From: Methylobacterium sp. FF17
GTDB lineage: Bacteria > Pseudomonadota > Alphaproteobacteria > Rhizobiales > Beijerinckiaceae
NCBI RefSeq assembly: GCF_025813715.1
Contig: NZ_CP107532.1
Coordinates: 5,646,501-5,710,500 of the forward strand
DNA: 64,000 nt
Reading direction: 5' to 3'
In this document: positions 10,284 to 20,783 of the stretch, in pieces
Layout: every line of letters starts with the position of its first letter
Position numbering within the stretch: position 1 is the first letter of the stretch
The notes under the pieces: model-generated
The model's database searches: none
What the model saw: the letters and a program-made list of their open reading frames with translations, nothing else
What the model was told of the DNA's origin: nothing
Translations under genes and position numbers: made by a program

Positions 10284-12365
10284 TCAGGAGTGGGGAATGA
10301 GGCCGATGCCCCGCGCTGCAGGGCGGGGCGCCGTTCCGGCGGGCGCGGCCACGACCTGATCCGGGCGGAGGCCCGCCTGAAGCAGGTACTCGACGATCGC
10401 CAGCGCCCGCTGCCGGGCGAGATCCGGCTCGGGCTCGGCGGGCTTCGCGTCGGGTTTGCCGGTTTCGGATTTGCCCGTATCAGGCTTGCCCGTGTCGTTT
10501 TTGCTCGTGTCGGTTTTGCCAGCAGCGGATTTCGGGGAAGGCTTGGCCGGCTGCGTCCCCCCGGCTTTGGCTTTGTCAGCCTGGGGCTTGGTTGGTTCCT
10601 TGCCCGGTTCCTTGCCCGGTTCCTTCGCCTGTTCCTTGCCCGCATCCACCGAGGCGGTGCTTTCCACCGCCGTATCGACGGTCGGCTTCGGCGCGGGCGC
10701 TGCCCCGGCCGGATCGGCGTGGCCCGTTACCGTCAGGCGCAGGGACGGGCAGGGTCCGGCCAGCCCGGCGATCCCGTCGAGGCGGGGATAGAAGTCCGGC
10801 TTCAAGGTCGCACTACCGGGCGAGAAGGTGGGCCCCGGCTCCGTGAGGTGGGGCGCCAGCGCCGCCGCGCAGGCCTCGGGCGTGCGCCCGGAAGTCTCCC
10901 CGGGCGTGGTCACGGAGACGGTCGCGCTCCAGCCTTCCGGCAACGCGGCCGGAAGGTCGCTCCGGATGCGCCGCCCCCCCTGCGGATACAGGCTCTCGCC
11001 GGTCAGCGTCACGGCCCGGTCGGCGATGCGGATCTCCCCTCGCGCCAGGAGCGCGAGCGACCCGATGGCGGCCTGCAGCGCCCGGGTCAGGTCGGCCGGC
11101 GCGCCCTGCCCCAGGCGGGTCCGGTCCACCAGCCGTTCACGGAAGAGGCGGGGGCGCAGGTTCGCGAGCAGCGCCTCCCGGACTCCCGCATCCGGCAGGT
11201 GGCCCGTGAGCGTGACGCTGTCGGCCTCCCGCCGGAGTGCGATTCGGTAGGGCGAGAGCGGCCGCGTCGTCAGGGCGACGCCGCCACGCCGGAGGCCGGC
11301 CGGCAGGGCGTCCCGCAGCAGCGCGTCGATCTCCGGGGCGGCCTGAGCATCGAGGGCGATGCCGCTCACCGAGACGGCGGCATCCGCCACGGTGACGCTG
11401 CCCTCCTGGATCAGGCCGGCGAGTTGCAGGGCGAACGGCGCCATCGTGGCGGGATCGACGGCCGTGGGAAGTCCGCGCGCGGTGCGCATCCGGTCTTCGG
11501 CCCGCCCCGTCTCGGAGATCTGCGCCGCCTGTGCGCGGATCGCACCCCGCGCGGCCTCCGAGACCACGTGGCCCGACAGGTCGATGTCGCCGCCGGGTAG
11601 CCGCGAGACCACGAACCGGAAATCCGGAACCGTGGCGGGCAGGATCTCGATCCGGCCGAGGGTGTAGCCGGCCGGCGGATCGGCGAGCGCCGCCCGCAGG
11701 GCCTCGGCGTCGGCGACCGAGGCGGCCTCGCCCGCGATGGAAAGGCGCGTGTCCTCCAGCATCACCCGGCTCCCTGGCGTCAGGGCCCGCAGGCGTGCCA
11801 GGGCGTAGGTGGCGGCGGTGGGAAAGTCGGGCGGGCTCCCCAGGGCCGCTCGGGCCTGGTCGCGCAGGGGCGTTCCCGGTTCCAGGGCGGGGCCGAGCCG
11901 GTCGGCCAGCGCGCCGGCCCCGATCTCGGCCGGCCGGTAACCGGAGACGTCGATCCCGTCGCGGGCCCGGGTCGCGACCCAGACGAAGGGGGATGCGAGC
12001 TCGACCACCCCCACCGGCCCCACGAGACGCCGTACGCCCGCGACCCGCGCGAGCCGCGCGTGGGCGGCGTCGCGGATGGCGGCATCCGGGGCCTCCCCGC
12101 CGACGACGAGATCGCGACCGTCCGCGGCGACCCGCAGCCAGGGCTCGGCCCCGGTTACGGCGGTATCACGGGCGATCGCGTCGGCCTCGCCCGCGAGGCC
12201 GGCCTCGATGCGGTGCACGATCCAGGCGTTCGCGAGGGCGGAGATGAGCGCGAGGCCGGGCAGGCCGGCGATCCAGCCGATGCGGCGGCAACGGTCTCGG
12301 AGGTCAGAGGCGGCGGACACGTCGAACCCCGGTGGTGCGCGATGGGCGCGTCCCGCGACTTCCAC
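10284..12365 (-). CDS. BON-domain protein with C-terminal OmpA-like domain split by a low-complexity insert
   Basis: This 693-residue protein starts at GTG 12365; a GTG at 12320 is also possible. It has one N-terminal membrane helix (GWIAGLPGLALISALANAWI). Several BON-like repeats follow in the periplasm, such as GRDLVVGGEAPDAAIRDAAH, DLSGHVVSEAARGAIRAQA and VTLTGHLPDAGVREALL. The end is an OmpA-like peptidoglycan-binding domain: FSPGSATLKP, then LRLTVTGHADPAG, then LARQRALAIVEYLLQAGLRP. Between TGHADPAG and LARQRA lie about 90 residues rich in Lys, Pro, Gly, Thr and Asp with repeats such as GKEP and DTGKPDTGKSETGKPD. BON plus OmpA proteins anchor to the envelope, as in mycobacterial ArfA. 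The small membrane protein downstream may be a partner. Confidence 0.8.
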   Translation of the reverse strand: MEVAGRAHRAPPGFDVSAASDLRDRCRRIGWIAGLPGLALISALANAWIVHRIEAGLAGEADAIARDTAVTGAEPWLRVAADGRDLVVGGEAPDAAIRDAAHARLARVAGVRRLVGPVGVVELASPFVWVATRARDGIDVSGYRPAEIGAGALADRLGPALEPGTPLRDQARAALGSPPDFPTAATYALARLRALTPGSRVMLEDTRLSIAGEAASVADAEALRAALADPPAGYTLGRIEILPATVPDFRFVVSRLPGGDIDLSGHVVSEAARGAIRAQAAQISETGRAEDRMRTARGLPTAVDPATMAPFALQLAGLIQEGSVTVADAAVSVSGIALDAQAAPEIDALLRDALPAGLRRGGVALTTRPLSPYRIALRREADSVTLTGHLPDAGVREALLANLRPRLFRERLVDRTRLGQGAPADLTRALQAAIGSLALLARGEIRIADRAVTLTGESLYPQGGRRIRSDLPAALPEGWSATVSVTTPGETSGRTPEACAAALAPHLTEPGPTFSPGSATLKPDFYPRLDGIAGLAGPCPSLRLTVTGHADPAGAAPAPKPTVDTAVESTASVDAGKEQAKEPGKEPGKEPTKPQADKAKAGGTQPAKPSPKSAAGKTDTSKNDTGKPDTGKSETGKPDAKPAEPEPDLARQRALAIVEYLLQAGLRPDQVVAAPAGTAPRPAARGIGLIPHS

Positions 12366-12427
12366 ACCCGCTTCACGGCATCATGAAGGCCGACGGGCCC
12401 CGCTTCGGCCGCCGTTCGGCGGGATCC

Positions 12428-14248
12428 TCAGGCGTCCCGCAACATCTCCAGTTCGAGCCAGCGATCCTCGGACCTAGAGAGTTCCGCTTCCGCCGCGGCC
12501 AGTAGGTCCGAGGCCTTGGAGAAGCGCGCCGGATCGCGGGCGTAGAGACCGGGATCCGCCAGGACCTCGCGCAGCTTGGCGATGTCCGATTCCAGCTTCT
12601 TCATCCGGTCGGGCAGGGTCTTCAACTCGTGCTGGTCCTTGAAGCCGAGCTTGGGCTTGCCAGCCGGGGCGGCGGCCTCCCCTGCCTTCGTGCGCTCCCT
12701 GGCGCCCCCGCCGGCGTCGGATTTGCCGGCGCGGGCAGCGCTGCGGGCCTGCACACCCTCCCCGCGCTGGGCGACCATGTCGGTGTAGCCGCCCGCATAC
12801 TCCACCCAGCGGCCCTCCCCCTCGCTGACCAGCACGCTGCCGACGACCCGGTCGAGGAAGTCGCGGTCGTGGCTCACCAGGATCAGGGTGCCGGAGTAAT
12901 CCGCCAGCATCTCCTGCAGCAGGTCGAGGGTTTCGAGGTCGAGGTCGTTGGTGGGCTCGTCCAGCACCAGGAGGTTGGCCGGCTGCGCCAGGGCGCGGGC
13001 GATGAGCAGGCGGTTGCGCTCGCCGCCGGAGAGCACGCTGACGGGGGTGCGCGCCTGCTCCGGCGCGAACAGGAAGTCCTTGAGGTAGCCGACGACGTGG
13101 CGGCTGACGCCGCCGACGATCACCGAGTCGCCGCTGCCGCCGGTCAGCACCTCGGTGACCGTCATGCTGGGCTCCAGCACCGCGCGGGCCTGGTCGAGGA
13201 GCATCATCTTCAGGTTGGTGCCGAGCGTCACGCTGCCCGAATCCGGGGCCGCCTGCCCGGTGAGCAGGTTAATCAGCGTGGTCTTGCCGGCGCCGTTCGC
13301 GCCGACGATGCCGAGGCGGTCGCCGCGCATCACCCGGAGCGAGAGGTCGTCGACGATCCTGCGCGGGCCGTAGGCCTTCGCCGCGTGCTTGGCCTCGATC
13401 ACCAGGGCGCCGGAGCTCTCCGCCTCGGTGGAGGTCATCGTCGCGGTGCCCACCGGGCGGCGGTCGTCGCGGCGTTCCTTGCGCAGGGCATGGAGGTTGC
13501 CGAGCCGGCGCACGTTGCGCTTGCGCCGCGCCGTGACGCCGTAGCGCAGCCAGTGCTCCTCGTCGGCGATCTTGCGCTCGAGCTTGTGCCGATCGCGCTC
13601 CTCCTCCTCGAAGAAGGCGTCGCGCCAGGTTTCGAAGGTGGAGAAGCCCTGCTCGATGCGGCGGGTGACCCCGCGATCGAGCCAGACGGTCGTCTTCGAC
13701 AGGGCCGAGAGGAAGCGCCGGTCGTGGCTGATGAGCACGAGGGCGCCGCGCACACTCTTCAGCTCCGATTCCAGCCACTCGATGGCCGGCAGGTCGAGGT
13801 GGTTGGTGGGCTCGTCGAGGAGCAGGATGTCGGGCTCGGGCGCCAGCGCCTGGGCGAGCGCGACCCGCCTCCCCTCACCGCCCGACAGGCTCTTCGGGTT
13901 TTCCGCCCCCGTGAGCCCCAGGCTCTCCAGGAGGTAGCGGGCGCGGTAGGCGTCGTCGTCGTGGTTCAGGCCGGATTCCACGAAATCCAGGGTCGTCTCG
14001 AAACCTGAGAAGTCCGGTTCCTGCGCAAGGTAGCGGATCGTGGTGCCGGGCTGGATGAAGCGCGTTCCCCGGTCGGGCTCCACGAGCCCGGCGGCGATCT
14101 TCATCAGCGTGGACTTGCCCGAACCGTTGCGCCCGACGAGGCAGGTGCGCTCGCCGGGCGAGATCGCGAGTTCCGCGCGCTCGATGAGCGGCGTCCCGCC
14201 GAAGGTGAGGGCGACGTCTTGCAGGGTCAGGAGCGGAGGAGCGGCCAT
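12428..14248 (-). CDS. uup: ABC-F ATPase, Uup type
   Basis: This 606-residue protein has two ABC domains and no membrane part. Walker A motifs are GRNGSGKSTLM and [11 protein letters not shown]. Signatures are LSGGEGRRVALAQALA and LSGGERNRLLIARALA. Walker B motifs are LLLDEPTNHLD and LVLDEPTNDLD. A linker and a C-terminal coiled coil (ELKTLPDRMKKLESDIAKLR) match the DNA-binding end of Uup. ABC-F proteins act on ribosomes; Uup also affects transposon excision and branched DNA. The ATG at 14248 (MAAPPLLTLQDV) is chosen over a longer frame because it begins just before the first ABC domain. Confidence 0.93.
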   Translation of the reverse strand: MAAPPLLTLQDVALTFGGTPLIERAELAISPGERTCLVGRNGSGKSTLMKIAAGLVEPDRGTRFIQPGTTIRYLAQEPDFSGFETTLDFVESGLNHDDDAYRARYLLESLGLTGAENPKSLSGGEGRRVALAQALAPEPDILLLDEPTNHLDLPAIEWLESELKSVRGALVLISHDRRFLSALSKTTVWLDRGVTRRIEQGFSTFETWRDAFFEEEERDRHKLERKIADEEHWLRYGVTARRKRNVRRLGNLHALRKERRDDRRPVGTATMTSTEAESSGALVIEAKHAAKAYGPRRIVDDLSLRVMRGDRLGIVGANGAGKTTLINLLTGQAAPDSGSVTLGTNLKMMLLDQARAVLEPSMTVTEVLTGGSGDSVIVGGVSRHVVGYLKDFLFAPEQARTPVSVLSGGERNRLLIARALAQPANLLVLDEPTNDLDLETLDLLQEMLADYSGTLILVSHDRDFLDRVVGSVLVSEGEGRWVEYAGGYTDMVAQRGEGVQARSAARAGKSDAGGGARERTKAGEAAAPAGKPKLGFKDQHELKTLPDRMKKLESDIAKLREVLADPGLYARDPARFSKASDLLAAAEAELSRSEDRWLELEMLRDA

Positions 14249-14304
14249 GGGCCGGCTTATGGCAGCGACCGCGCCTCCGAACAAACCCGCAATCGCCCCC
14301 GCGC

Positions 14305-14532
14305 TCACATCGTCGGGTTGGCCGGGCCCGTCGGCATCGGGTCGGGGGCGATGGCCGGGCCGATATCGGGATCGTTGACCGGGATCTCGGCCGGCGTCAC
14401 GTCCGGCGCCTCCGTGGGCGTCGGCCCCGGCACGTCGGTGCCGGGCGTATCGGGCCCGGGCAGCGGGGTGTCGGGCACCTCGTAGGGCGTATCCGGCACC
14501 GGGGCTTCCGGGATGGGTCCGGGATTCGACAT
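14305..14532 (-). CDS. Pro-rich small acidic protein under an EcfG-type promoter
   Basis: This 75-residue protein starts MSNPGPIPEAPVPDTPYEV. It is almost entirely Pro, Asp, Thr, Gly and Glu in short repeats (PDTP, PGPDTPG, TPTEAPDVTPAE). No domain, signal peptide or membrane helix is seen, and it is probably disordered. The ATG follows AGAGG by 6-7 bases. An exact GGAAC-N17-CGTT element stands 38 bases before the ATG. It resembles small stress-induced hydrophilic proteins, but that is inference. Confidence 0.7.
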   Translation of the reverse strand: MSNPGPIPEAPVPDTPYEVPDTPLPGPDTPGTDVPGPTPTEAPDVTPAEIPVNDPDIGPAIAPDPMPTGPANPTM

Positions 14533-14570
14533 CGCTGCGCCTCTCAAAGCCTGACGGGACGGACCGACGG

Positions 14571-14596
14571 AACGGTCCGCCGCCTGTCGCGGTTCC
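14571..14596 (-). promoter_or_regulatory. EcfG (general stress sigma) promoter before the Pro-rich gene
   Basis: On the minus strand GGAAC (14592-14596) is followed by 17 bases and CGTT (14571-14574). This is an exact match to the alphaproteobacterial EcfG promoter consensus. The -10 element ends 38 bases before the ATG at 14532. Confidence 0.72.
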
Positions 14597-14625
14597 GAGG
14601 GGCGAGCCAGCCTCCGGAGGGCGCC

Positions 14626-14940
14626 TTACTTCTTGGTCAGGAGGAGATTGCCTTCCTTGCCGACCTTCTTCTGGATCTGCTGGGCGAAGAGGGCGAGCAG
14701 CAGGGGCAGCCGGACCTCGACGCGGACGGTCTCGGGCCGGATATCCACCTGCCCGTCCACCTTCTGGCCCAACGCCGCCATCGCGAAGTCGAGGCGGTCG
14801 CCGGTCCAGGCCATCTTCTCGACGGCGATGCCCGCCTTGGCGAACAGCCCGTCGGCCTGCGTGATCCCGTCCGAGATCCGGCGACGGGCCTCCGCCAGTC
14901 CGAGATCATGGGGGATTTCGACGATCAGCGGCTTTGCCAT
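14626..14940 (-). CDS. Polyhydroxyalkanoic-acid system family protein
   Basis: This 104-residue protein fits the PHA_gran_rgn family. It starts MAKPLIVEIPHDLGLAEARR and has the middle motif WTGDRLDFAMAALGQKVDG followed by beta strands VRVEVRLPLLLALFAQQIQ. Members are small soluble proteins often found near PHA granule genes; a direct role in PHA metabolism has not been shown for most. No phaC or phasin is adjacent. Confidence 0.82.
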   Translation of the reverse strand: MAKPLIVEIPHDLGLAEARRRISDGITQADGLFAKAGIAVEKMAWTGDRLDFAMAALGQKVDGQVDIRPETVRVEVRLPLLLALFAQQIQKKVGKEGNLLLTKK

Positions 14941-15017
14941 GGGTCCTCGCGCCTTCGGTTCCGCCGGCGAGATGGGGCCGGCCGGCTGATCCCACAACGC
15001 CGGCCAGCCCGATTCGC

Positions 15018-15374
15018 TCAGTTCACGACGCTCAAGGCCACGTAGGTCGTGCCGCCCATGCCGAGCGCGCGGGCGGAGCCCTTGGCGAGATCGATGATCC
15101 GACCGCGTACGAACGGGCCGCGATCGTTGATGCGCACCACCACGGAGCGGCCATTGCGCTTGTTCTCGACCCGGACCCGGGTTCCGAACGGCAGGCTGCG
15201 ATGGGCGGCCGTCATCCCGTTCGGATTGAAGCGCTCGCCATTGGCCGTCCGGTGGCCGCTCCCGTACCAGGAGGCCGCGCCACTCTGGGCGCTGGCCGGC
15301 TGCATGGTGGCGAGGGTCACGACGGTTCCCAGGATGGCGACGGTTCCACGAACAGGCTTGATGGTCATCCGCAT
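15018..15374 (-). CDS. rlpA: RlpA-like septal ring lytic transglycosylase
   Basis: This 118-residue protein has an N-terminal signal peptide ([20 protein letters not shown]) and a double-psi beta-barrel domain. It contains [55 protein letters not shown] and a final [15 protein letters not shown]. The conserved Asp in INDRGPF and His in TAAHR, used for glycan cleavage in RlpA, are present. It lacks the C-terminal SPOR domain found in longer members. It acts in the periplasm on denuded peptidoglycan. Confidence 0.9.
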   Translation of the reverse strand: MRMTIKPVRGTVAILGTVVTLATMQPASAQSGAASWYGSGHRTANGERFNPNGMTAAHRSLPFGTRVRVENKRNGRSVVVRINDRGPFVRGRIIDLAKGSARALGMGGTTYVALSVVN

Positions 15375-17159
<1,785 letters not shown>

Positions 17160-17285
17160 GCCGCCGATGCGACCTCGGGCGCGGGTTTCTCCTCTCTCGC
17201 AGGAGGGAAGCACCGTGTCCGGAGAGATACCCCCTCGTTCCGGTTGCCCCAGGATCACCCTCCCCTAACGGGGGGCTGGCATTCC

Positions 17286-18626
17286 TCAACGGGGACGGGT
17301 CTTCGGTCTGCCCCGCTTGCGCGCGGCCGGAGGGACGTCCGCCGGCTCCTCGAACAGCCCCTCCCCGTCTTCGTGTGGCGGCGTGGCGATCACGCGCGGC
17401 GCCGGCTTCGGCACCGGGCGGAAACGCGGCTGTTCCGCCGGTGCCTCGGGCTCCGGTTCGGCGAAGAGCGGCGTGTCCGCCACCGCCCGCATCGCCTTCG
17501 GCCGACCGGGCTTGGCGGCCTTCGCGGTCTCGGGCTTCGGGTCGAACGCGTGGGCGAGCACCTTCTTCATCACCCCCGGCAGCGGCTCCGTCTCGAGGTC
17601 GCGGCGGGGCGTGAAGCGCATGCCGGACGGGGTGGGCGTGCTGAGCGCCACCCGGGCCACGAACACCGTCAGTTCCAGGGGGAAATGCGTGAAGCCGTGG
17701 CGCACCAGCCCCGGCAGGCGCTTCCAGCGGGCATCGAGGGGGGCGTCGAGGAGGGCCTGGGCCGGGTCGTAATCCGGCTCCCAGGGACTCATGGGCGGTT
17801 CCGCCATGGCGCCGAGCAGGCCCTCCGGCGGGCGCGTGCGCAGCAGGACCGCCTCGTCGCCGCTGCGGATCGCCACGAAGGCCGCGCCCCGGCGCAGGGC
17901 GCCCTTCACCGCCCGCACCTTGCGGGGAAAGGTCTCCTGAAGGCCGAGCGCCCGCGCCCGGCACGGCGCCATCCAGGGGCACAGGGCACAGGCCGGACGC
18001 TTCGGCGTGCAGATCGTGGCGCCGAGATCCATCACGGCCTGCGCGAAATCGCCGGGGCGCACCGCCGGCACCAGGGCCTGCGTCACCGTACGGATCTCGG
18101 GCCGGGCCGCCGGCAGGGCCGTCTCGATGGCGAAAAGCCGGGTCATCACCCGCTCGACATTGCCGTCCACCGCCGCCTCCGGCCGGTCGAAGGCGATGGC
18201 CGCGACGGCGCCCGCCGTGTAGGCGCCGATGCCCGGCAGCTTGCGCAAGCCGGCCGCCGTGTCCGGAAAGGCGCCGGCCGCCGCCACGGCCTTGGCGCAG
18301 GCATGGAGGTTGCGGGCGCGGGAATAATAGCCGAGGCCGGCCCAGGCCGACATCACCGCCTCTTCCGGCGCGGCCGCCAGGGCGTCCACCGTGGGAAATC
18401 GCGCGAGGAACGCGTGAAAGTAGGGTTTGACGGCCGCGATCGTGGTCTGCTGCAGCATCACCTCCGAGAGCCAGACCCGGTATGGGTCCGGGACCTCACC
18501 GGGCAGGGCCCGCCAGGGCAGCACGCGGCGGTGCCGGTCGTACCAGGTCAGCAGGTCCGTGGCCGTTGGGTCGGAGGGCGTGGTGTGGGGCACGGGCACC
18601 GGCGCATGAGGGGAGCGCCCGTCCAT
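17286..18626 (-). CDS. mutY: A/G-specific adenine glycosylase MutY with AT-hook-like tail
   Basis: This 446-residue MutY has catalytic Glu55 in SEVMLQQT, the HhH motif LPGIGAYTAGAV (130-141) and catalytic Asp154 in VDGNVERV. A [4Fe-4S] cluster is bound by Cys206, Cys213, Cys216 and Cys222 (C-X6-C-X2-C-X5-C). The C-terminal NUDIX-like domain spans about 235-355 and recognises 8-oxoG. The last 85 residues are extra and Pro-rich and contain KPGRPKAM (372-379) and RKRGRPKTRPR (436-446), which look like AT-hook minor-groove binders. The enzyme removes A opposite 8-oxoG. The DUF721 gene starts 133 bp away, divergently, as in many relatives. Confidence 0.95.
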   Translation of the reverse strand: MDGRSPHAPVPVPHTTPSDPTATDLLTWYDRHRRVLPWRALPGEVPDPYRVWLSEVMLQQTTIAAVKPYFHAFLARFPTVDALAAAPEEAVMSAWAGLGYYSRARNLHACAKAVAAAGAFPDTAAGLRKLPGIGAYTAGAVAAIAFDRPEAAVDGNVERVMTRLFAIETALPAARPEIRTVTQALVPAVRPGDFAQAVMDLGATICTPKRPACALCPWMAPCRARALGLQETFPRKVRAVKGALRRGAAFVAIRSGDEAVLLRTRPPEGLLGAMAEPPMSPWEPDYDPAQALLDAPLDARWKRLPGLVRHGFTHFPLELTVFVARVALSTPTPSGMRFTPRRDLETEPLPGVMKKVLAHAFDPKPETAKAAKPGRPKAMRAVADTPLFAEPEPEAPAEQPRFRPVPKPAPRVIATPPHEDGEGLFEEPADVPPAARKRGRPKTRPR

Positions 18627-18759
18627 AGCCGCCCGGACATCATGGTCAAAGGCCCCGGCCGCAAAGGCGCGGCTTCGGCCAGCCGGAACGGTGTGCTAAC
18701 CAGTATGCCGCCAGGATCGACGCACCGAGTCCCCCGGTTCAACCCTTCGGAAGAAGCGC

Positions 18760-19245
18760 ATGGCGCGTGCCAAACCCCTCGCCGAATTGCTGGAGGAGTG
18801 TATCGGCCCGGCCTTCGCGGCGCAGGGCTTCGCCTCGACCGACATCCTGGCGGCTTGGCCCGAGATCGTCGGGGAGCGCCTGGCCCGGTACTGCCAGCCC
18901 TCGAAGATCGAATGGCCGCGCCGGCGCCGACGCGACGAGGACGGCCGTTCCGAACCCGGCACCCTGGTGGTCCGGGTCGAGGGCGTGTTCGCCATCGAAC
19001 TCCAGCATCTCGCCCCCGTGGTGATCCAGCGTGTCAACGCGCATTACGGCTGGGCCTGCGTGGGCAAGATCGTGATGCGCCAGGGCCGGGTCGACCGGGC
19101 GGGACGCCGCGTCCCCGCCCCGGTGGTGGACCCCGTCCGCCGCGGCGAAGTGGCGCTCGCGGTGGGGACCATCGAGCACGACGCCCTGCGCGACGCCCTC
19201 GATCGCCTCGGCATCGCCATCGTGGCGACCGCGCCCCGGCGCTAA
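18760..19245 (+). CDS. DUF721 (DciA-like) protein
   Basis: This 161-residue protein has the DUF721 pattern. It has an N-terminal helix (KPLAELLEECIGPAFAAQGF), the signature DILAAWPEIVGERLARYCQP, and beta strands LVVRVEGVFAIELQHLAPVV with the following IQRVNAHYG. In other bacteria DciA loads the replicative helicase; the alphaproteobacterial branch is less studied. The ATG follows GGAAGAAGCGC. It sits between mutY and the DsbA-like gene, a linkage common in this order. Confidence 0.85.
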   Translation: MARAKPLAELLEECIGPAFAAQGFASTDILAAWPEIVGERLARYCQPSKIEWPRRRRRDEDGRSEPGTLVVRVEGVFAIELQHLAPVVIQRVNAHYGWACVGKIVMRQGRVDRAGRRVPAPVVDPVRRGEVALAVGTIEHDALRDALDRLGIAIVATAPRR

Positions 19246-19434
19246 GCCCGCTTGGCGGAAGCGGTTTCGGGTTCTGTCGAACGGAACGGGTTTGCGGCGA
19301 AATCGCCGTCGGTTCGCGGTGGCATGCCGACCGGAACCGACGCCGTTGACGCTTCGCGCGACTTGTCAGGAGGCGTGCAGGATTCTACCGCATCCGGAAC
19401 CGAACCTGGTCTGCGAGCGGAGCCCGTCCCGATC

Positions 19435-20088
19435 ATGATCACCCGACGTGACGCCCTGAAAGCCACCGGCCTCGCTGTCGGCGCGGCGATTCTCCTGCCC
19501 CGGTTCACCCTGCCGGCCCTGGCGGAGGAGGCGAACCTCTCGACGCTGCTGGAGCCCGGCCCCCTCGGGGATGTCTGGCTCGGCCCGAAGGACGCCAAGG
19601 TGACGATCATCGAGTACGCCTCGATGACCTGTTCGCACTGCGCGGCGTTCCACCGCGTGACCTACCCGCTCCTCAAGGAGCGCTACATCGACACCAACAA
19701 GGTGCGCTTCACGCTCCGCGAGTTCCCCCTCGATCCCCTGGCCACCGCCGCCTTCATGCTGGCGCGGTGCGACGGCGAGGCCAAGTACTATCCCATCACC
19801 GACCTGCTCTTCGACCAGCAGGCCGCCTGGGCCTACGTGCAGAAGCCGCAATCGCCGGTGGACGCGCTGGAGCAGATGCTGCGCCAAGCCGGATTCTCGA
19901 AGGAGAAGTTCGAGGCCTGCCTGAAGGATCAGAAGCTGTACAGCGCGGTCAACGCGGTGAAGCAGAAGGGCATGGACACCTTCAAGGTCGATTCGACCCC
20001 GACCTTCTTCATCAACGGCGAGCGCTACAAGGGCGAGATGACCATCGAGGGCATGGAGAAGGTCATCAAGCCGATCCTCGGCGCCTGA
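19435..20088 (+). CDS. DsbA-family thiol:disulfide oxidoreductase with twin-arginine signal
   Basis: This 217-residue protein has an N-terminal TRRDALKATGLAVGAAILL signal resembling a Tat signal and a cleavage region near PALAEEA. The thioredoxin-like fold has the active site TCSHCAAFH (Cys66, Cys69). The cis-proline segment is VDSTPTFFINGERYKG. It probably oxidises or isomerises thiols in the periplasm. The ATG at 19435 is chosen because the signal peptide starts there; a longer frame reaching back to 19252 is mostly low-information sequence. It lies 190 bp after the DUF721 gene. Confidence 0.9.
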   Translation: MITRRDALKATGLAVGAAILLPRFTLPALAEEANLSTLLEPGPLGDVWLGPKDAKVTIIEYASMTCSHCAAFHRVTYPLLKERYIDTNKVRFTLREFPLDPLATAAFMLARCDGEAKYYPITDLLFDQQAAWAYVQKPQSPVDALEQMLRQAGFSKEKFEACLKDQKLYSAVNAVKQKGMDTFKVDSTPTFFINGERYKGEMTIEGMEKVIKPILGA

Positions 20089-20290
20089 CGGCCCAGCGTG
20101 ACGGCTTCCGGCCCCGGTTCGCGGAACACCGGGGAGCGGATCCGTGGAACACCGAATTTCTTAAGCCGGTCAAGATCTTAACGGCGATCGTCGGCGCCTT
20201 GACACCCAAGGTGGGCGAAACTATGGTGCGCCCCGCTTGAAGGGGCGTTCCGACCGGTTCCCCCCGCTCTCGCCAATGTGAGTTCTCGCG

Positions 20291-20665
20291 GTGAGCGGCA
20301 ACGAAACGGGGGACGAAGGCGGGGACGGGCGGAAGAAAGCACTGGACGCGGACCTCTCCGAGAGGCTCAAACGTCTTGAGACGCAGATCGAGCGGAAGCG
20401 GCCCAGCGCCTCTCCCGGTCATTCCACGCGTCCCGGCCCCGCGGCCGGGCCTTCTCCCCTCGGCCAGGCGATGCGGCTCTCGACGGAGTTCATCGCGGGC
20501 GTCCTGGCGGGAGGCATCCTGGGCTGGATGTTCGATCACTACCTGGGGACGAAACCCTGGGGGCTGATCGTTCTGCTGATGCTGGGCTTCGCGACCGGCG
20601 TCTACAACGTCATGCGCGCCTCGGGGGCTCTCTCCAAGGCGCCGACGAAGGAACGGGACCGCTAG
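20291..20665 (+). CDS. atpI: ATP synthase protein I
   Basis: This 124-residue protein starts at GTG. It has a hydrophilic N-terminal half and two membrane helices (FIAGVLAGGILGWMFDHYLG; WGLIVLLMLGFATGVYNVM). The pattern matches AtpI of alphaproteobacteria, which helps assemble the c-ring and is encoded before atpB. A GC-rich gap of 118 bp separates it from atpB. Confidence 0.92.
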   Translation: MSGNETGDEGGDGRKKALDADLSERLKRLETQIERKRPSASPGHSTRPGPAAGPSPLGQAMRLSTEFIAGVLAGGILGWMFDHYLGTKPWGLIVLLMLGFATGVYNVMRASGALSKAPTKERDR

Positions 20666-20783
20666 CGGTTCCGAGGGGGAACGCCGCTCGCGCGGCCGGA
20701 CCCCGTGTCAACAATGCCGCTCAGGCGGCACCGGTGGTGGCGGGCCGTCTGGCTGGCCGAGATTCAGAAGGACGGGAGCGGCA

